A DNA stretch of 64,000 nt from positions 2,604,001 to 2,668,000 of the forward strand of contig NC_064679.1 in assembly GCF_023278565.1 (NCBI RefSeq), given 5' to 3'. This stretch comes from Colletotrichum lupini. Its lineage: Eukaryota; Ascomycota; Sordariomycetes; Glomerellales; Glomerellaceae. Both the position numbers and the translations under genes were made by a program. The notes beneath the pieces are model-generated. The model saw only the letters and a program-made list of their open reading frames with translations, had not been told where the DNA came from and ran no database searches. How positions within the stretch are numbered: position 1 is the first letter of the stretch; the number at the start of each line of letters is the position of its first letter. Positions 1 through 11,010 of this stretch are shown piece by piece.

Positions 1-225
1 TTGAGGGTATGGCTGCTGGCGGGGATATTCGTACTGAGGCTGATGGGCCGGGGGGTACTCTGGGCGACCATTTGATGGATAACCAGCACGCCCGCCACGG
101 GCAGCATGAGCACCTCCGCCTCGTGAATGCTGTTGGTAAGCGCCGCCGTGATGCCCATATCCAGGATGGCTAGCCTGGGCAGCCGGAGGCGGAGGTGGTG
201 GGGGACCGTAGTTGTAGCCCGACAT
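1..225 (-). CDS. Unidentified Pro/Gly/His-rich protein, N-terminal part only
   Basis: An uninterrupted frame runs from an ATG at 225 off the left edge of the window, giving 75 residues. It opens with MSGYNYG and a run of seven prolines. Low-complexity Gly/His/Arg/Tyr/Gln-rich sequence follows, including GGGAHAARGGRAG and repeated Tyr-Pro pairs. Such starts are common in fungal RNA-binding, zinc-finger and P-body proteins, but no domain lies inside the window, so I assign no function. It is divergent from RPC25, with 783 bp between the two starts. The start is chosen because it is the only ATG at the head of this compositionally distinctive stretch. Confidence 0.6.
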   Translation of the reverse strand, partial: MSGYNYGPPPPPPPAAQASHPGYGHHGGAYQQHSRGGGAHAARGGRAGYPSNGRPEYPPAHQPQYEYPRQQPYPQ

Positions 226-1008
226 GTTGGCTCGAGGACGACGACGCGTTCTTACTATCTTCGCAGTCGAGTTGCCAAAGAGCGTTCGGGGGGTTTGAAG
301 AAAGGAACCGTGAAAAAGTGCAGGAAACCCAGTGTTCGATTGCAACGACCTTGACGATTTGTGCACCAATCTTTATTTGCAAGAGTAGCAGGGATGGTTC
401 AAAATTCGATCAACGTAGCAGAAAGCAGTATTGCCTTTTCGAAAGTAGCGTGTTCTATGCAGAGAGCACCAGTTTGAGAAAAGAAGAAAGGCGGCCGACC
501 TGTAAAGATTGAGGTGATGAAGGAAGGGAAGCGAAAGGCTCTAGGATGGAAGAGACGGCTGGACGCAGTTTCCCTGACCTGACGTGAAGGTGAGGCGAGT
601 GCGTGGAGCCCCTAGGACTTGAGCTTTCGGAGTCGCCCTACAGTCATTTCGGGTCCCGCAATAACAATTCCAGCGGGTTGCGACAGAGGCGGGCCGCCTA
701 GACAGACCTCGAGCCACTAAAGCGTGGTAGGCCATAGGGATACACATGCACCCTGCAACCGCTAAGGCTAAACTCAACGTAGAGGGCGGTAAGAGTCAAT
801 CTGCTTCCCAAGACCAAAGCGCCCCGCGATTTTGCCGATTTTGCGATCTCACTGAGCGCCGGTACAATACACTGAACCACGACTCGAAAGACCCAAACAC
901 GACCCTCCAGAGGCGTTGAGGGGACGGACGATGATACTGGATCAATAATATATTTACCCGGGATCTTTTTGGTCTGCAATCCGCCGTCTCGAAGACAAAG
1001 CGCTCAAC
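226..1008. other. Intergenic, divergent promoter region
   Basis: Lies between two divergent starts. Short frames exist on both strands, but none continues into a recognisable protein. No RNA gene or repeat was seen; it presumably holds both promoters and leaders. Confidence 0.5.
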
Positions 1009-1782
1009 ATGTTCATCCTAGTAAGACTCGAAAACTCACAAATTTCACCTGAGTGTGTCACTAACACAAAGGACCCAATCAAGACCAAGATTGCGGATCT
1101 GGTCGAAATCGCACCAGAAGACTTCCGCAAGAAGAGCAAAGCCGCCATTGAGGACAACATTAATGCGAAGTACGCCAACAAGGTCATACAGAAAATTGGT
1201 CTTTGCATCTGCCTCTACGATCTTCTGTGGACTTCTGAGGGCCTCATCGGCCATGGCACAGGCCTCGTCAACGTCAATGGTAATTCCACGAGCTCAAGCC
1301 CATCAGACTTTTTTTTTAATCATCTTTAACAAATGCGGCAGTGGAGTTCAGACTCGTCGTCTTCAGACCCTTCAAGGGCGAAGTCATGATTGGAAGAATT
1401 AGAAGTTCGACGCCGGCCGGCATCAACCTGAGAACCGACTTCTTTGACGATATCTTCATCCCCTTTGATGAGCTTCCCGAAGGTGCCGAGTTGTACGTGC
1501 CGCCAGACCTGCCTTGTCACCTTGATGCGTCACTAACACGACTCTAGCAACCACTCAGAGCAGCTATGGATCTGGAACATTGAGGACGACAGACTCTTCT
1601 ATGATAATCACGAAATGGTCAGATTCCAGGTCATCGATGAAGAGTGGCACGACCAGACACCTGCAGGACCAAGCCAGGGCGAAGAGGCTGCTCCGCCAAA
1701 GCCGCCGTACAAGGTGAAGGGCACCATGGCCATGGAGGGTCTCGGCGTATGCCTCTGGTGGGACGGACAGGGCGGCGAATAG
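1009..1782 (+). CDS. RPC25: DNA-directed RNA polymerase III subunit RPC25 (Rpc8)
   Basis: RPC25 is the Rpb7-family stalk subunit of RNA polymerase III and works in initiation. Four exons are read: 1009-1020, 1084-1279, 1342-1492 and 1548-1782, giving 197 aa. The first exon encodes only MFIL. Splicing to TKIADLVEIAP restores the MFILSKIADLVRIPP start I know from yeast. Downstream landmarks are NAKYANKVIQKIGLCICLYDLL, VEFRLVVFRPFKGEV, FDDIFIP, LWIWNIEDD, and a C-terminus GLGVCLWWDG matching yeast GLVSWWE. The SHS2-like Rpb7 N-domain covers roughly residues 1-80 and the OB-fold domain the rest. Introns have GTAAG/GTAAT/GTACGT donors, and CTAAC lies upstream of the acceptors. It converges on EMC3, with 99 bp between the stops. 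Confidence 0.93.
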
Positions 1783-1881
1783 CCTTCAGATGGCTCCTGA
1801 AATCTCACAAGCGTTATTCAGACATGGAAAGGGCCCCGAGGCGTACGGATGGGCGCGGATTTTGTGTATTGTTCTACAATT

Positions 1882-2843
1882 CTATGACTTGATACCCGCA
1901 AGCAGTCTTGACTCCACATCATCCAAAACAGAGTAGTGGTCGACGACGGCAATGTTCTCCGCCTCGCCCTTGAACTGCTTGTCAGGGTCGACACCGGGTC
2001 CAAACATCTGAGGGGCACCAGCGGCACCTCCCATCTGCCCCATTTGCTGGGCCATCTGGCTGGCAGCTTGATGATGTCAGTATGCTGGAGGGGCAAGGCT
2101 AAGATAGTTTCAGACTTACCGTTGTCGCTTCCCAAGATGAAAACGAAGACAGACTGCAGACCAAAGATGCAGAGGAAGTACCAGGAGATACTGGACATCC
2201 AGCGGGGATCCATGTCCTTGGTCGCCACACCCGCCTGAAGCATGCTCTTGAACTTGATGGTGATAGGGAAGGGTAGTTTCACTAAGACAGTCAGCAGCCG
2301 CACAAAGTCCTGATGTTGATCATGTAAAACATACTAATGACGTATCCGCTGAAGAAGGCGTTGATCCAGCTCATGATCAACGTGTTGGGAATAATCATGG
2401 CCATGTTATTCTTCATCATCCCCATCATCCCGTCCATCGCGCCAGGGTCGGTAAGCGGATTCGCGGGCGGCTGGCCCTTCTGATCCGGGTTCTTCAAGTA
2501 CGCGCCGGACTCGTACGCCGCGACGAGCGCATCGCGGCGGGCCTCAAAGGACTTCTTGGACAGGACGTGGTGGTTGGTGCGGACCGTGACGCCATGCATC
2601 AGGCTGCGCTGCTCCTTGAGCGCGGGCTTGTCGAGCTTCTTGGGTGCGGTGGCGAGCAGAACCGTGGCGTAGTGACGCAGGATGCCGGTCAAGACCATGA
2701 CCACCGTGATCGGGAATAGGATCCAGTAACTGTCGGGTTTGTCAGGTCAGCATACGCGGTTGCAACTGAGGACGGGCAAGGCGGGACTTTGCGTACAGGA
2801 GCTGGGGATCCCGATGGATCGTCTGCACCGGAACTTGGGCCAT
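1882..2843 (-). CDS. EMC3: ER membrane protein complex subunit 3 (EMC3)
   Basis: EMC3 is the Oxa1/Get1-superfamily insertase core of the ER membrane complex and inserts tail-anchored and multipass proteins. Four exons are read on the minus strand: 2797-2843, 2335-2729, 2120-2281 and 1882-2066, giving 262 aa. Exon 1 encodes MAQVPVQTIHRDPQLL and splices to YWILFPITVVMVLTGILRHY, the first transmembrane helix. A cytosolic segment rich in basic residues follows. Then come MIIPNTLIMSWINAFFSGYVIMKLPFP and the final hydrophobic stretch WMSSISWYFLCIFGLQSVFVFIL. The C-terminal tail after SDN is Met/Gln/Gly-rich, as in fungal orthologues. It shares a 371-bp divergent promoter with SPC2, another ER-membrane factor. 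Domain order and length fit the family (yeast 253 aa). Confidence 0.93.
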
Positions 2844-3214
2844 TCTGGGCTTGTATGTGACGATTAGAGCCGGGCAATGGTGTATTAGAGACGGTAACGG
2901 CGCTCGTCGTTGCGATGCAGCCAGGTGGTTGAGAGCTCCGCCTGCATCAGTGTAATCTGGTGGAGTTGGATGTCTGTATCGAGTGGGAGCTTCCTCGGGT
3001 GCTTGTTTCGCCGAGCTTCCGAAAGACCACCTTCCACTTTCACCTCTGCCCACGGACGGGACTTCGCACAAGGGTCCAAGCTGTCCTAGACTCCTAGCTC
3101 CGAAAGCCAGGCTGGAGGTTACAAGCCAAACTATCACAACTCCACGCCTGCCCGCCTCACGCATAGCTGTCAAGTCTACTCGAAAAAAGGATCCCGAAAA
3201 CCGAAGTAGACAAA
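2844..3214. other. Divergent promoter between EMC3 and SPC2
   Basis: 371 bp between two divergent ATGs. No ORF here is supported as a gene, and no clear TATA box is visible. Both flanking genes act at the ER membrane, so co-regulation is possible but not shown. Confidence 0.5.
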
Positions 3215-4039
3215 ATGTCTTCCGAAAAAATTACGGTCCATAATCTGGCCGGTATGCACTTCCCTTCACCCTCATATGGCCCTGCAGTAGGCCTAGCTAT
3301 CGCATCACACTAACACAAGCTCCTCCCCCCAGACCTGAAGAATACCTCGGACGATGCTCTCCCCAACTACCTCAACTCTCTCAAATTCACCCAGTCCCAC
3401 GCGCTCACCGATGTCCGCCTCGCGCTCGGCTACTCAGCATTTTTGATTGCGGGCGCATGTTTCCTCTGGGATTATAAGCTCGGCTTCGACAGCACAAAGT
3501 ACTACACGGCCGCCGCCGTGGTCCTCTACTCGATCCTCAACGGCGCTCTTACGCTATGGATCTGGTTGAAGGAGGCAGGCACCGTGTATGAGGGCACATC
3601 ACCCTCAGGCGAGAAGGTAAGGCCACTTTGCTTTCTTTCGTGCCCTCTCAGCAGCTAGCTGCATGTGCTCCCAGGATATGGACAAACCTTGACTTACACG
3701 CCCGCGAAACAGGTCAACATCGCGACATCCACAAAGAAGAACGTACCGACCTACAACATGAAGATCACCCTGACCTCGAAGAACGGCGAAAATAAAGTCA
3801 TCAACCTCTCACAACCCTTCAACCAGTGGTTCGACTCACAAGGCCGCTTCGTCGCGGTTCCCTTCCAGGAGATCCTCGCTACCAACATCCCCGCCGTCGG
3901 CAAGCTTGACCCCAAGCGTATCGCATCCACCTCCCAGGGATACTCGACTGACGTCCTCGACGCGCTGTACGCGGAGAACACGGCGACGGGGAGCGGCGCG
4001 GAGGCGGCCAAGGGTGGCAGCAAGAGACGCAAGGCATAG
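3215..4039 (+). CDS. SPC2: Signal peptidase complex subunit 2 (SPC25/SPCS2)
   Basis: SPC2 is a non-catalytic subunit of the ER signal peptidase complex and links it to the translocon. Exons are 3215-3251, 3333-3616 and 3713-4039, giving 215 aa. The N-terminus MSSEKITVHNLA joins to DLKNTSDDALPNYL. Two transmembrane segments follow as a hairpin: VRLALGYSAFLIAGACFLWDY and YTAAAVVLYSILNGALTLWIW. The rest is a cytosolic domain starting VNIATSTKKNVPTYNMKI with a basic tail GGSKRRKA. The second intron is needed because the unspliced frame stops quickly. The length fits the family (yeast 178, human 226 aa). AATAAA at 4090-4095, about 50 bp after the stop, is a likely polyadenylation signal. Confidence 0.92.
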
Positions 4040-4603
4040 ACAGGGCCGGACTGGAGGTGGTTTGGACTTGTTACCGCATGGGGCTTGCCAATAAACTTTT
4101 TTGTGTAAATTACGGATAATTGGAACCGTCAAAAGCATGGTGTCTGTGTTTTTGCTTAGTATATTGCTTCAAAGTGCTACAATCGCACCATCTATGCCTT
4201 CGTGATAATTATCATTATTCGCTCCATTCCTCGGCCGGCTTATGCTCTGGACAGCATACATGCGCAGCAACCAAAGTGTCTCTGGTGAAATCATTGCAAT
4301 GCCTTGTGTGATTTTTATCTCATTAAACTGGATGCTGGTCGTCTAATACTGATGATCCATTGGACCTCCAAACGCCTCGCCATGCCACCAACCCTCACCA
4401 TATGCAAGTCCGCCAAATACCTCGTCTCCCACTCTCTGTTCCAACACATGAGTCGCTGCCCTCCTATACCAACAAACCATCACTTTCGTGCCTCGACCAA
4501 AGCCAATTCAAACTCGACTGATCCATGACAAAAGTGCAAAGCCATCACCTCGTGTTCAACTCATTCTTTCGAAACTACTTCAAGCTCTGAAAGTCAACAT
4601 ACG
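4040..4603. other. Intergenic, convergent 3' regions
   Basis: Holds the SPC2 3' UTR and the 3' flank of the minus-strand MMS19 gene. Only short frames without recognisable products; no RNA gene seen. Confidence 0.5.
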
Positions 4604-7600
4604 TCAGTTGACCTCGTCCCAAGCCTTACGAGACTTGAGGGCAGCCTCTCTGACCATTCGTGACTCGTCTCCAGAGGCCTGAGCCAACAAGCGCTTGGCC
4701 TGGGACGCCGAGTCGAGGAGATGGCGATGCTCAAAGTTGGGCGGCAGTTGCCCGATGAGACGAACGACCAAGGCCCGGCATTGCGCCTCCTGGAATCCGG
4801 AACGGTCAAAGGGCACGTAATTCTCCGGCATCCAGGTGTTGTCTTCGCCGGCTTGCGTCGTGTCTCTTCTAAAGATCGACAGGGAGGCATCAATGATGCT
4901 CTTGAGGAATGGTTGCATGCGTCTGGGCGAGTTCTCCGTGACGGCCACCAAGATCTGGAGACCGGCTGCTACATCTGCGCTAGCCGGCAGATTGCGGATC
5001 GCGCAGAGAATGATTCGGATAAGATCCTCCGTGTCGTCCTCGTAGTGCGCGTACTTGATGTGCCTGACTGCTCTCAAGACTGCAATGCTATAATTGGCCG
5101 CAACAAGCATGTCATCCTTGCTGTTCGAGCCGGCAGGCCAAGCCTTGGGCAGCATGGGCTTGACCAACTCGTAGTAGGCCCTCTGCACCCAGAGCTTTTT
5201 AAGCTGGCCGTAGAACTCGGGCTTTGCGAATTCCAGGTCACTGAAGATGAAATCCATGCTGCGAGCAAGCGTGTGGCCAATCTTCTTATTACCAGGACCT
5301 TGAGTTATAGCCGTGAGAACATTCTTGAGAGCGTTACCAGTGTAGCGTCGGAGAATGCCGACTACAATCGCGTATACAGGCCTTGCCAGAGCTGCTCTGA
5401 GGTCGTTGGGGCTGTTTCCAGCCACCACATTCTCCTCATGGTCGAGGTAGCCAGTGATTTGCTCCAGCTGGTCAGACAGTCTCTCTTCGCTGACAACGAA
5501 GTTCATTTGATATTCCATAATCTGGACGATATCGTTCAAATTCTCAACCTTGTATTTGTTGGCGATGACGCACAGAATAGCCGTAACGACTTGCCGGCAC
5601 TTTGGTGAGTCTGAGTGGTCTCTGGTGAGAAGGCCAGCAATCAAGATCTGGTGTGCGGTTCCTCTTTCAACCTAGAACAGAGTGTTAGCAAAGCTTCCCT
5701 GGTCTTGATGCAACGGTTATCTTACCAAACGCTCGACTGTGGTTGGATGGAAAGCTTGAATAATGCCCAAGGAGAGGATGACAGTACGGCCGTGGCTGAA
5801 ACCACTGATGGGGAACTGGGGAGGATCTCTCATGTTGTAAGGAGTCTGCGGAAGACCCATGGTCCGCAGCATGGCCGCTCGCAACTCACTATTGTTCCAG
5901 CTGTGGGTCTCGGTGGGATTAGGATGGCGATACTGGTCGGTTCCACGGAAGAGTGTTACGACTTCTTCGTTCAGAAGCAGGTTGGTCTGCTGGTATTCGC
6001 TCATGTGCTGGATAGTGAACATCGCAATATTCGAGAGGCGGTGCAAGTAGGCATCCTCTTCATTCTTGTCTTCCGGATCCTTCTTGCCAAAGTCGTCGCT
6101 CAAGGCAAGTGAAAGCTCGGAATTGTCGGCATAACTGATGATCTTGGTGGCCCGTCTGTAGAGCTGTCGAGTGACGTACAGATTGATCAAGGCGAAATCT
6201 CCTTGAAGATTGTCAACTTCCTTGCTCTCGTCCGTCCCTGACGTCGAGACGATCTGGTCGTCAGGGAGGCGTGGCAGATTAGGGAAACGGTTTGCCACGT
6301 AGCTAACCCAGTTGTCGTCGAATCGCGTGTCGCTGAAGTTGTTTTTGACGGGCAAGTTGATGAGTTCTTTGGCTCCTTCCTTGAACTGAATCATGGCCGA
6401 GAATATGTAAGTAGCAATGACCGACCAAATCTTCGGGTCAGCTTTGGCGTCCTGCATCTTGTAGAGGTTAACCAGAAGCGCTTGCATGAAGTATGTGTAG
6501 TGTTTGAGCTTCTCAGAGCGAGGAGATTCGGAGCAAAAGACGTAGGTCAGTCTAGCGAGATTGTGCTTGAGAACATTGTGCATGCTGTCCAAGTTGTTGG
6601 CCGAAGGGGAAGCACTGTACGCGTCACAGACTCGGAAGCATGTGTCGATGAGCATGGGTTGCGCCGGCGGGTGTGCCATCGTAGCCTTTTGTAAAGCAAT
6701 AGCAGCCTCGTCGGATATCTTGAGTTGATTCTTGTCCTTCGCCGGTTCGCCAGGGGCTTGAAGCGCAAGAGTTGCTAGGTTGTCGCAAATTTCGTTTAGT
6801 GTTTCTTCTGGAAGCATCGGCTGGTTCGACTGTCCAATTTGAGCTGCTCTCTGACATACCATCAACCCCAGACCTTTGGTTGCCTGTTGACCGATGGTGA
6901 TATCTTCGGGTTGCGCAGTATCTTGTAGAGCTTTTTGGAAAAGAGGCAGGTACGTCTGCTTGTAGATGGGGGCAAGTAGCGGCTCGGTAGATTTGAAGGC
7001 CTCGGCGTCCTCGACACTCAGCTCCACGCCTCCTCCAATTAGGGCTAACCGCAACTCGAGTAGAGAATTCAGGAGAATCAGGAGATTCTTCGTGTGGTCA
7101 GGTGACTTTGTGTGGCGGAGATTCTCCTTGATATGGGTCACAGACGGGGAGATCATGAGTGCAAAGGCAGCTGGCTTTGCGCTGTGGATGGAGATCAAAA
7201 GCTTTCCTGAGGCTGCCGTGTAGATCGGGTTTGACAGGTCCTCCAAGCAGTCTCTCTGAACAGTCAGGGCAAAATCCCTGAGCTCGTCACCGGTAAGTCT
7301 TTTGGCGACTGTTCGAATGACTTCCAAGGTGGCATTGATGGTGTCCTCGATCTCCCCATTGCGGACTTCATACTTGAGACTGTCCCAAATCTTGTTGGTA
7401 AAGGGGGTGACTCCTTGCTGAACATGTTCATAGCCGCTCAGACATGCGGTCATGGTCTTGAGGATGTCAACCTACAGCAGTGTCAGCACAGGTATAATTG
7501 ACATAGTCCAAGGAAGAACACAAACCTTGACGTTGACACTGACACTGTCCGGCTGGTCTAGCCTGCTAAGGAGGTATGGAATAGCCTTGTCAGCGACACG

Positions 7601-8570
7601 ATGATGTGCCGAAAAGCAAGCCCTCAAGGCCAATTTGAGATCATCGGCTGTGATTCCCGAAGGATGCTGTGATGTCCTCAACGATATGGGGAAGTATGCT
7701 GAAAAGATACTGAAAATCTCATCCACGACCTCCGGTGCAGGGGAATAGTCTGAAAGAAAGACCTTCAGAATCTTGAACCAAGTCATCAGACACTTGGGGT
7801 CTCGCTCATTGCGACATAGTTGCAAAAGATCCGTGATGAAGCCCGAGGTTGTGCCGTGTCGGTACTGCAAGTCGTTTGCTACATCCGGGTTGGTGATAAG
7901 ATGGTCCAGAAGTTCATATACTGTTGCACGGGTTTCTGCGACCTGGGACTTGAAATCATCACCAAGGCTGCACACGCTCTGGATAATGTCGTTTCCCTTT
8001 TGTGGCTGGAAAGTCTTCATGCCAGCAGTTCGGTCAAGAGCCTTCGCAGCGGGCATAATGCCAGCCTTGTGGTCGACCTTGAACATGCTTCCAAAAAAAG
8101 CCACCAGGAGGTTGGCTGAGAATGCGGCGTTAGCAATGAGCCTTTGAGTACACATGCCTTCGGCCTTACTTACTTTGATCGGCTTTGAGGAATGCGGAAT
8201 CCAGATGCTCAAGAGTCCCTGCTAGAAAACTCAAAGCTAAAGAAGGTGTCATAGTCAGTAATCGTCTTTATTCCAATACGGTCTTTACTCCTGTACCTTT
8301 GGACCGTGCAATGACATCACCATCGCCGTCATCCTGGTCTTCATTTGCGCTGGGCATCCAGGGTCGAATAGATTCTACCCATCTTGCAACTGGATTGCTA
8401 GGTCTGGGTGCTGACTGGATCTCTGGGGTCATGTCAGCTGTTTGCATGGTTGGTGAAAGGGTAGGAATGGCCATATACATACCCGAAGCTGCCTCCTGTG
8501 TGATTGCTGTTTGTCTCTCAGTATCGTCGCTAAGCACGAACTCGAGTGCAAGTTTCCGAAAATCGGCCAT
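4604..8570 (-). CDS. MET18: MMS19/MET18 cytosolic iron-sulfur assembly HEAT-repeat protein
   Basis: MMS19 is a scaffold of the CIA targeting complex that hands Fe-S clusters to DNA polymerases, helicases and XPD. Six exons are read: 8483-8570, 8297-8422, 8174-8236, 7526-8115, 5726-7471 and 4604-5671, giving about 1226 aa. The start MADFRKLALEF is preferred over an upstream in-frame ATG at 8597. The N-terminal MMS19 region contains IFSAYFPISLR followed by ITADDLKLALRACFSAHHRVADKAIPYLLSRLD, which parallels yeast Met18 CYFPITFKPP...DLKTALRSAI. The C-terminal region is helical-repeat throughout and ends MVREAALKSRKAWDEVN, like the VRKEAV-R-W end of human MMS19. It is longer than yeast or human MMS19 (about 1030 aa). 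A karyopherin-type HEAT protein was considered but fits less well. Confidence 0.85.
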
Positions 8571-9793
8571 GATAGTCGTGAATTGCGATGAAATCAAAAG
8601 CGTCTAATGGTAGTTTCGATTGCCCAATGTATGTTGCTGTATCGAAGTCCACTCCGCGTAGTGTGAAGATGGGTGAATGCCAAGCTGATATTGTCTAGAT
8701 GCAATCGGGAAGGTGTTGTAGTAAGAAGTTGTGAGATAGTCCGTCGTTCCTTCTCATGTGCTTCCAAAGTTGACCCCGCGCCTGCTCAAAATGCGTCCCG
8801 AAAGAGTGAAAGAGAGGCAAGACGTGCTCCTCTCATGCAAATTGCTTGTCTAGATATCCAATTTCATGAACGTGGTAGTCGCTTTAGATTGGGGGGGAAA
8901 TGGTGGTTTGGCGAATAGTCCGCTGGGTATTTGTCAGTTGCCGATACTGGGCTTCATACCACCGAAAGCCGGTGATGAGTTGTGAGATAATTACTCAGGC
9001 TTGCTGGGTTGTTGGTGGGGGATATCTCAATCGAGAAGGCGGTGTAGCACTTATCGTCATTATCGCGGTATGGAGGAACCAATTTCCGGTGGATAGACCT
9101 TTTTGGGCTTAGCGTTAATCATCAACTTATCTTTGCTGGTTCGCCATTTCAAGATATTTGTTGTCTCTGGTCATAACCTGGCTTGCGTTGAGGAAAAGCT
9201 TTACACACGGGATTATTCTTGAGCTGTTTAGTCGCTGCGATCTGCTCTCTGTCAATGCTTTCAGCCTGGAGCGGAATTGCAACGGATGGGAGCGGTAGTG
9301 AACTAGTCTTAATTGGGTAAGAGGGTATGGAGGGGTAACACAGACGGGACTGCGCAAGGGCCGCGGGGTCCTGTTCCAGCGAACGGAGGAAAAAAAAATT
9401 TGGACGTCGAAGTCGGAGCGTGCCCCTCCAAAAGACTCGGAGCCATTCAGCTTCACTTGATTAACCTTTCTTCACTTTCACTGCCCCAATAACGCGTCAA
9501 AATTCGGATTTCGAATCCTGATCAACTGCCACTCCTATAAGCGCCGATATATTGGCTGTCTTTGCCAGTTAGTCTTCTCTCCTCCACTCCCGATATGCTC
9601 TACAACGCGGCATCGCGGGGTCGGAGGTGGTGGGGCTTTCCCAAGTACTAATTCGGGGATAGAAGCCGACGGGCAACTCACTCCAACCACATATGTGAGT
9701 GACAGTTCTTATCAGTCGAGACTGAGAGACCCGACTAACAATGCTGTCAAGCCGCGTGTATCAAAACGGGAGTTTGCCTCCCTTTCATAAAAG
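8571..9793. other. Divergent promoter region between MMS19 and MTD1
   Basis: 1.2 kb between divergent starts. The longest frames inside (about 110 aa) are not recognisable. No RNA gene was found; likely promoters and leaders only. Confidence 0.5.
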
Positions 9794-11010
9794 ATGGCCT
9801 CCAACGAAGCTGTGCCCAAGACCTGCAAGGTCATTCTGGCCGACACCATCGCCAAGCGTCTCCTGACTGAGGTTCACGAGACCCTCGCCAAGGTGCAGGG
9901 CAACGGCGCCTCCAAGCCGACCTTGGCGGCGTTCCTGGCAAACGACGATCCGGCTGCATTGCAGTATGCTGAGTGGTCTAAGAAGACCTGCGTCGAAAAG
10001 TAGGCGAAAAACAAACCCTTTGTCGCTGCAAAGACAAGTTGTCTTTGTGTGACAAGACGTGTATAAAAAATGAGCAAAAATTGGATGCAAAAGGTAGCTG
10101 ACGAGACGGTGTTCACCCCCCTTTCCAGCGGCTTCGACTTTGACCTGCGCCGTGTCGACAAGGAGCAGCTCGAGGAAAAGATCACCGAGGCCAACGAGGA
10201 CGACAAGGTCGACGGCATCATCGTCTACTACCCCATCTTCCCCGGCAACCCGCTCCAGGACAAGTACATCCAGGAGACAGTCTCCCTGGCAAAGGACGTC
10301 GAGGGCCTCTGCCACCAGCATATCTTCAACATGTACCACAACGTCCGCTTCCTGGACCCGCCCCACAACCTGAGAAAGTCCATCCTCCCCTGCACGCCCC
10401 TCGCCGTCGTCAAGATCCTCGAGCACCTCCAGATCTACAACCCCATCCTGGCCTACGGCAACCGCCTCTTTGGCAAGACAATCACCGTCATCAACAGGTC
10501 CGAAGTCAACGGCCGACCCCTGGCCGCCCTGCTCGCCAACGACGGCGCCACCGTCTACTCGGTCGACATCACCGGCGTCCAGCTCTTCACTCGCGGCAAG
10601 GGCATCAAGCAGATCCGCCACCAGGTCGAGAACAAGGAGGGCTGGGGCCTGGAGCAGGTCCTCCCCCTCAGCGACGTCATCATCGGCGGCGTCCCCAGCG
10701 AAAAGTACAAGATCTCGACCGACCTCATTCGCGAGGGTGCCGTCTGCATCAACTTCTCCTCCCACCGCAACTTTGACGCGCCCACCGTCAAGGAGAAGGC
10801 GGCCATCTACGTCCCGTCAGTTGGCAAGGTCACCATTGCGTGCCTTTTGAGAAACTTGGTGGTAAGTGAACTAAATGAACACGGCGAACCAGAAACCATA
10901 TCCCTGACTTTTCACAGCGCCTCATCGCCAACCGTCCCACGACCAAGGACAACGGCAATGAAGATGCCTCCACTGCGCAGGCTAGAAGCGAGGCGTTCAC
11001 TGAGGGCTAG
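9794..11010 (+). CDS. MTD1: NAD+-dependent 5,10-methylenetetrahydrofolate dehydrogenase (MTD1)
   Basis: Oxidises 5,10-methylene-THF to 5,10-methenyl-THF in the cytosol, feeding one-carbon units into purine synthesis. Exons are 9794-9999, 10129-10861 and 10918-11010, giving 343 aa. It aligns along its length with yeast Mtd1 from memory: PTLAAFLANDDPAALQYAEWSKKTC, VDGIIVYYPIFPGNPLQDKYI, KDVEGLCHQHIFNMYHNVRFLD, SILPCTPLAVVKILEHLQIYN, VINRSEVNGRPLAALLANDGATVYSVD (the nucleotide-binding region) and SVGKVTIACLLRNLVRLIANR. The monofunctional NAD type is favoured over the trifunctional C1-THF synthase by length and by the NRSE-GRPLAALLANDGATVYS stretch. The first intron (129 nt) is longer than most here. 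The C-terminal tail after RPTTK is poorly conserved. Confidence 0.95.

Noticed and set aside
9785..10765. 326-codon minus-strand frame over MTD1
   Set aside because: Antisense shadow; low-complexity D/E/V/L content and the sense strand encodes a clear MTD1.
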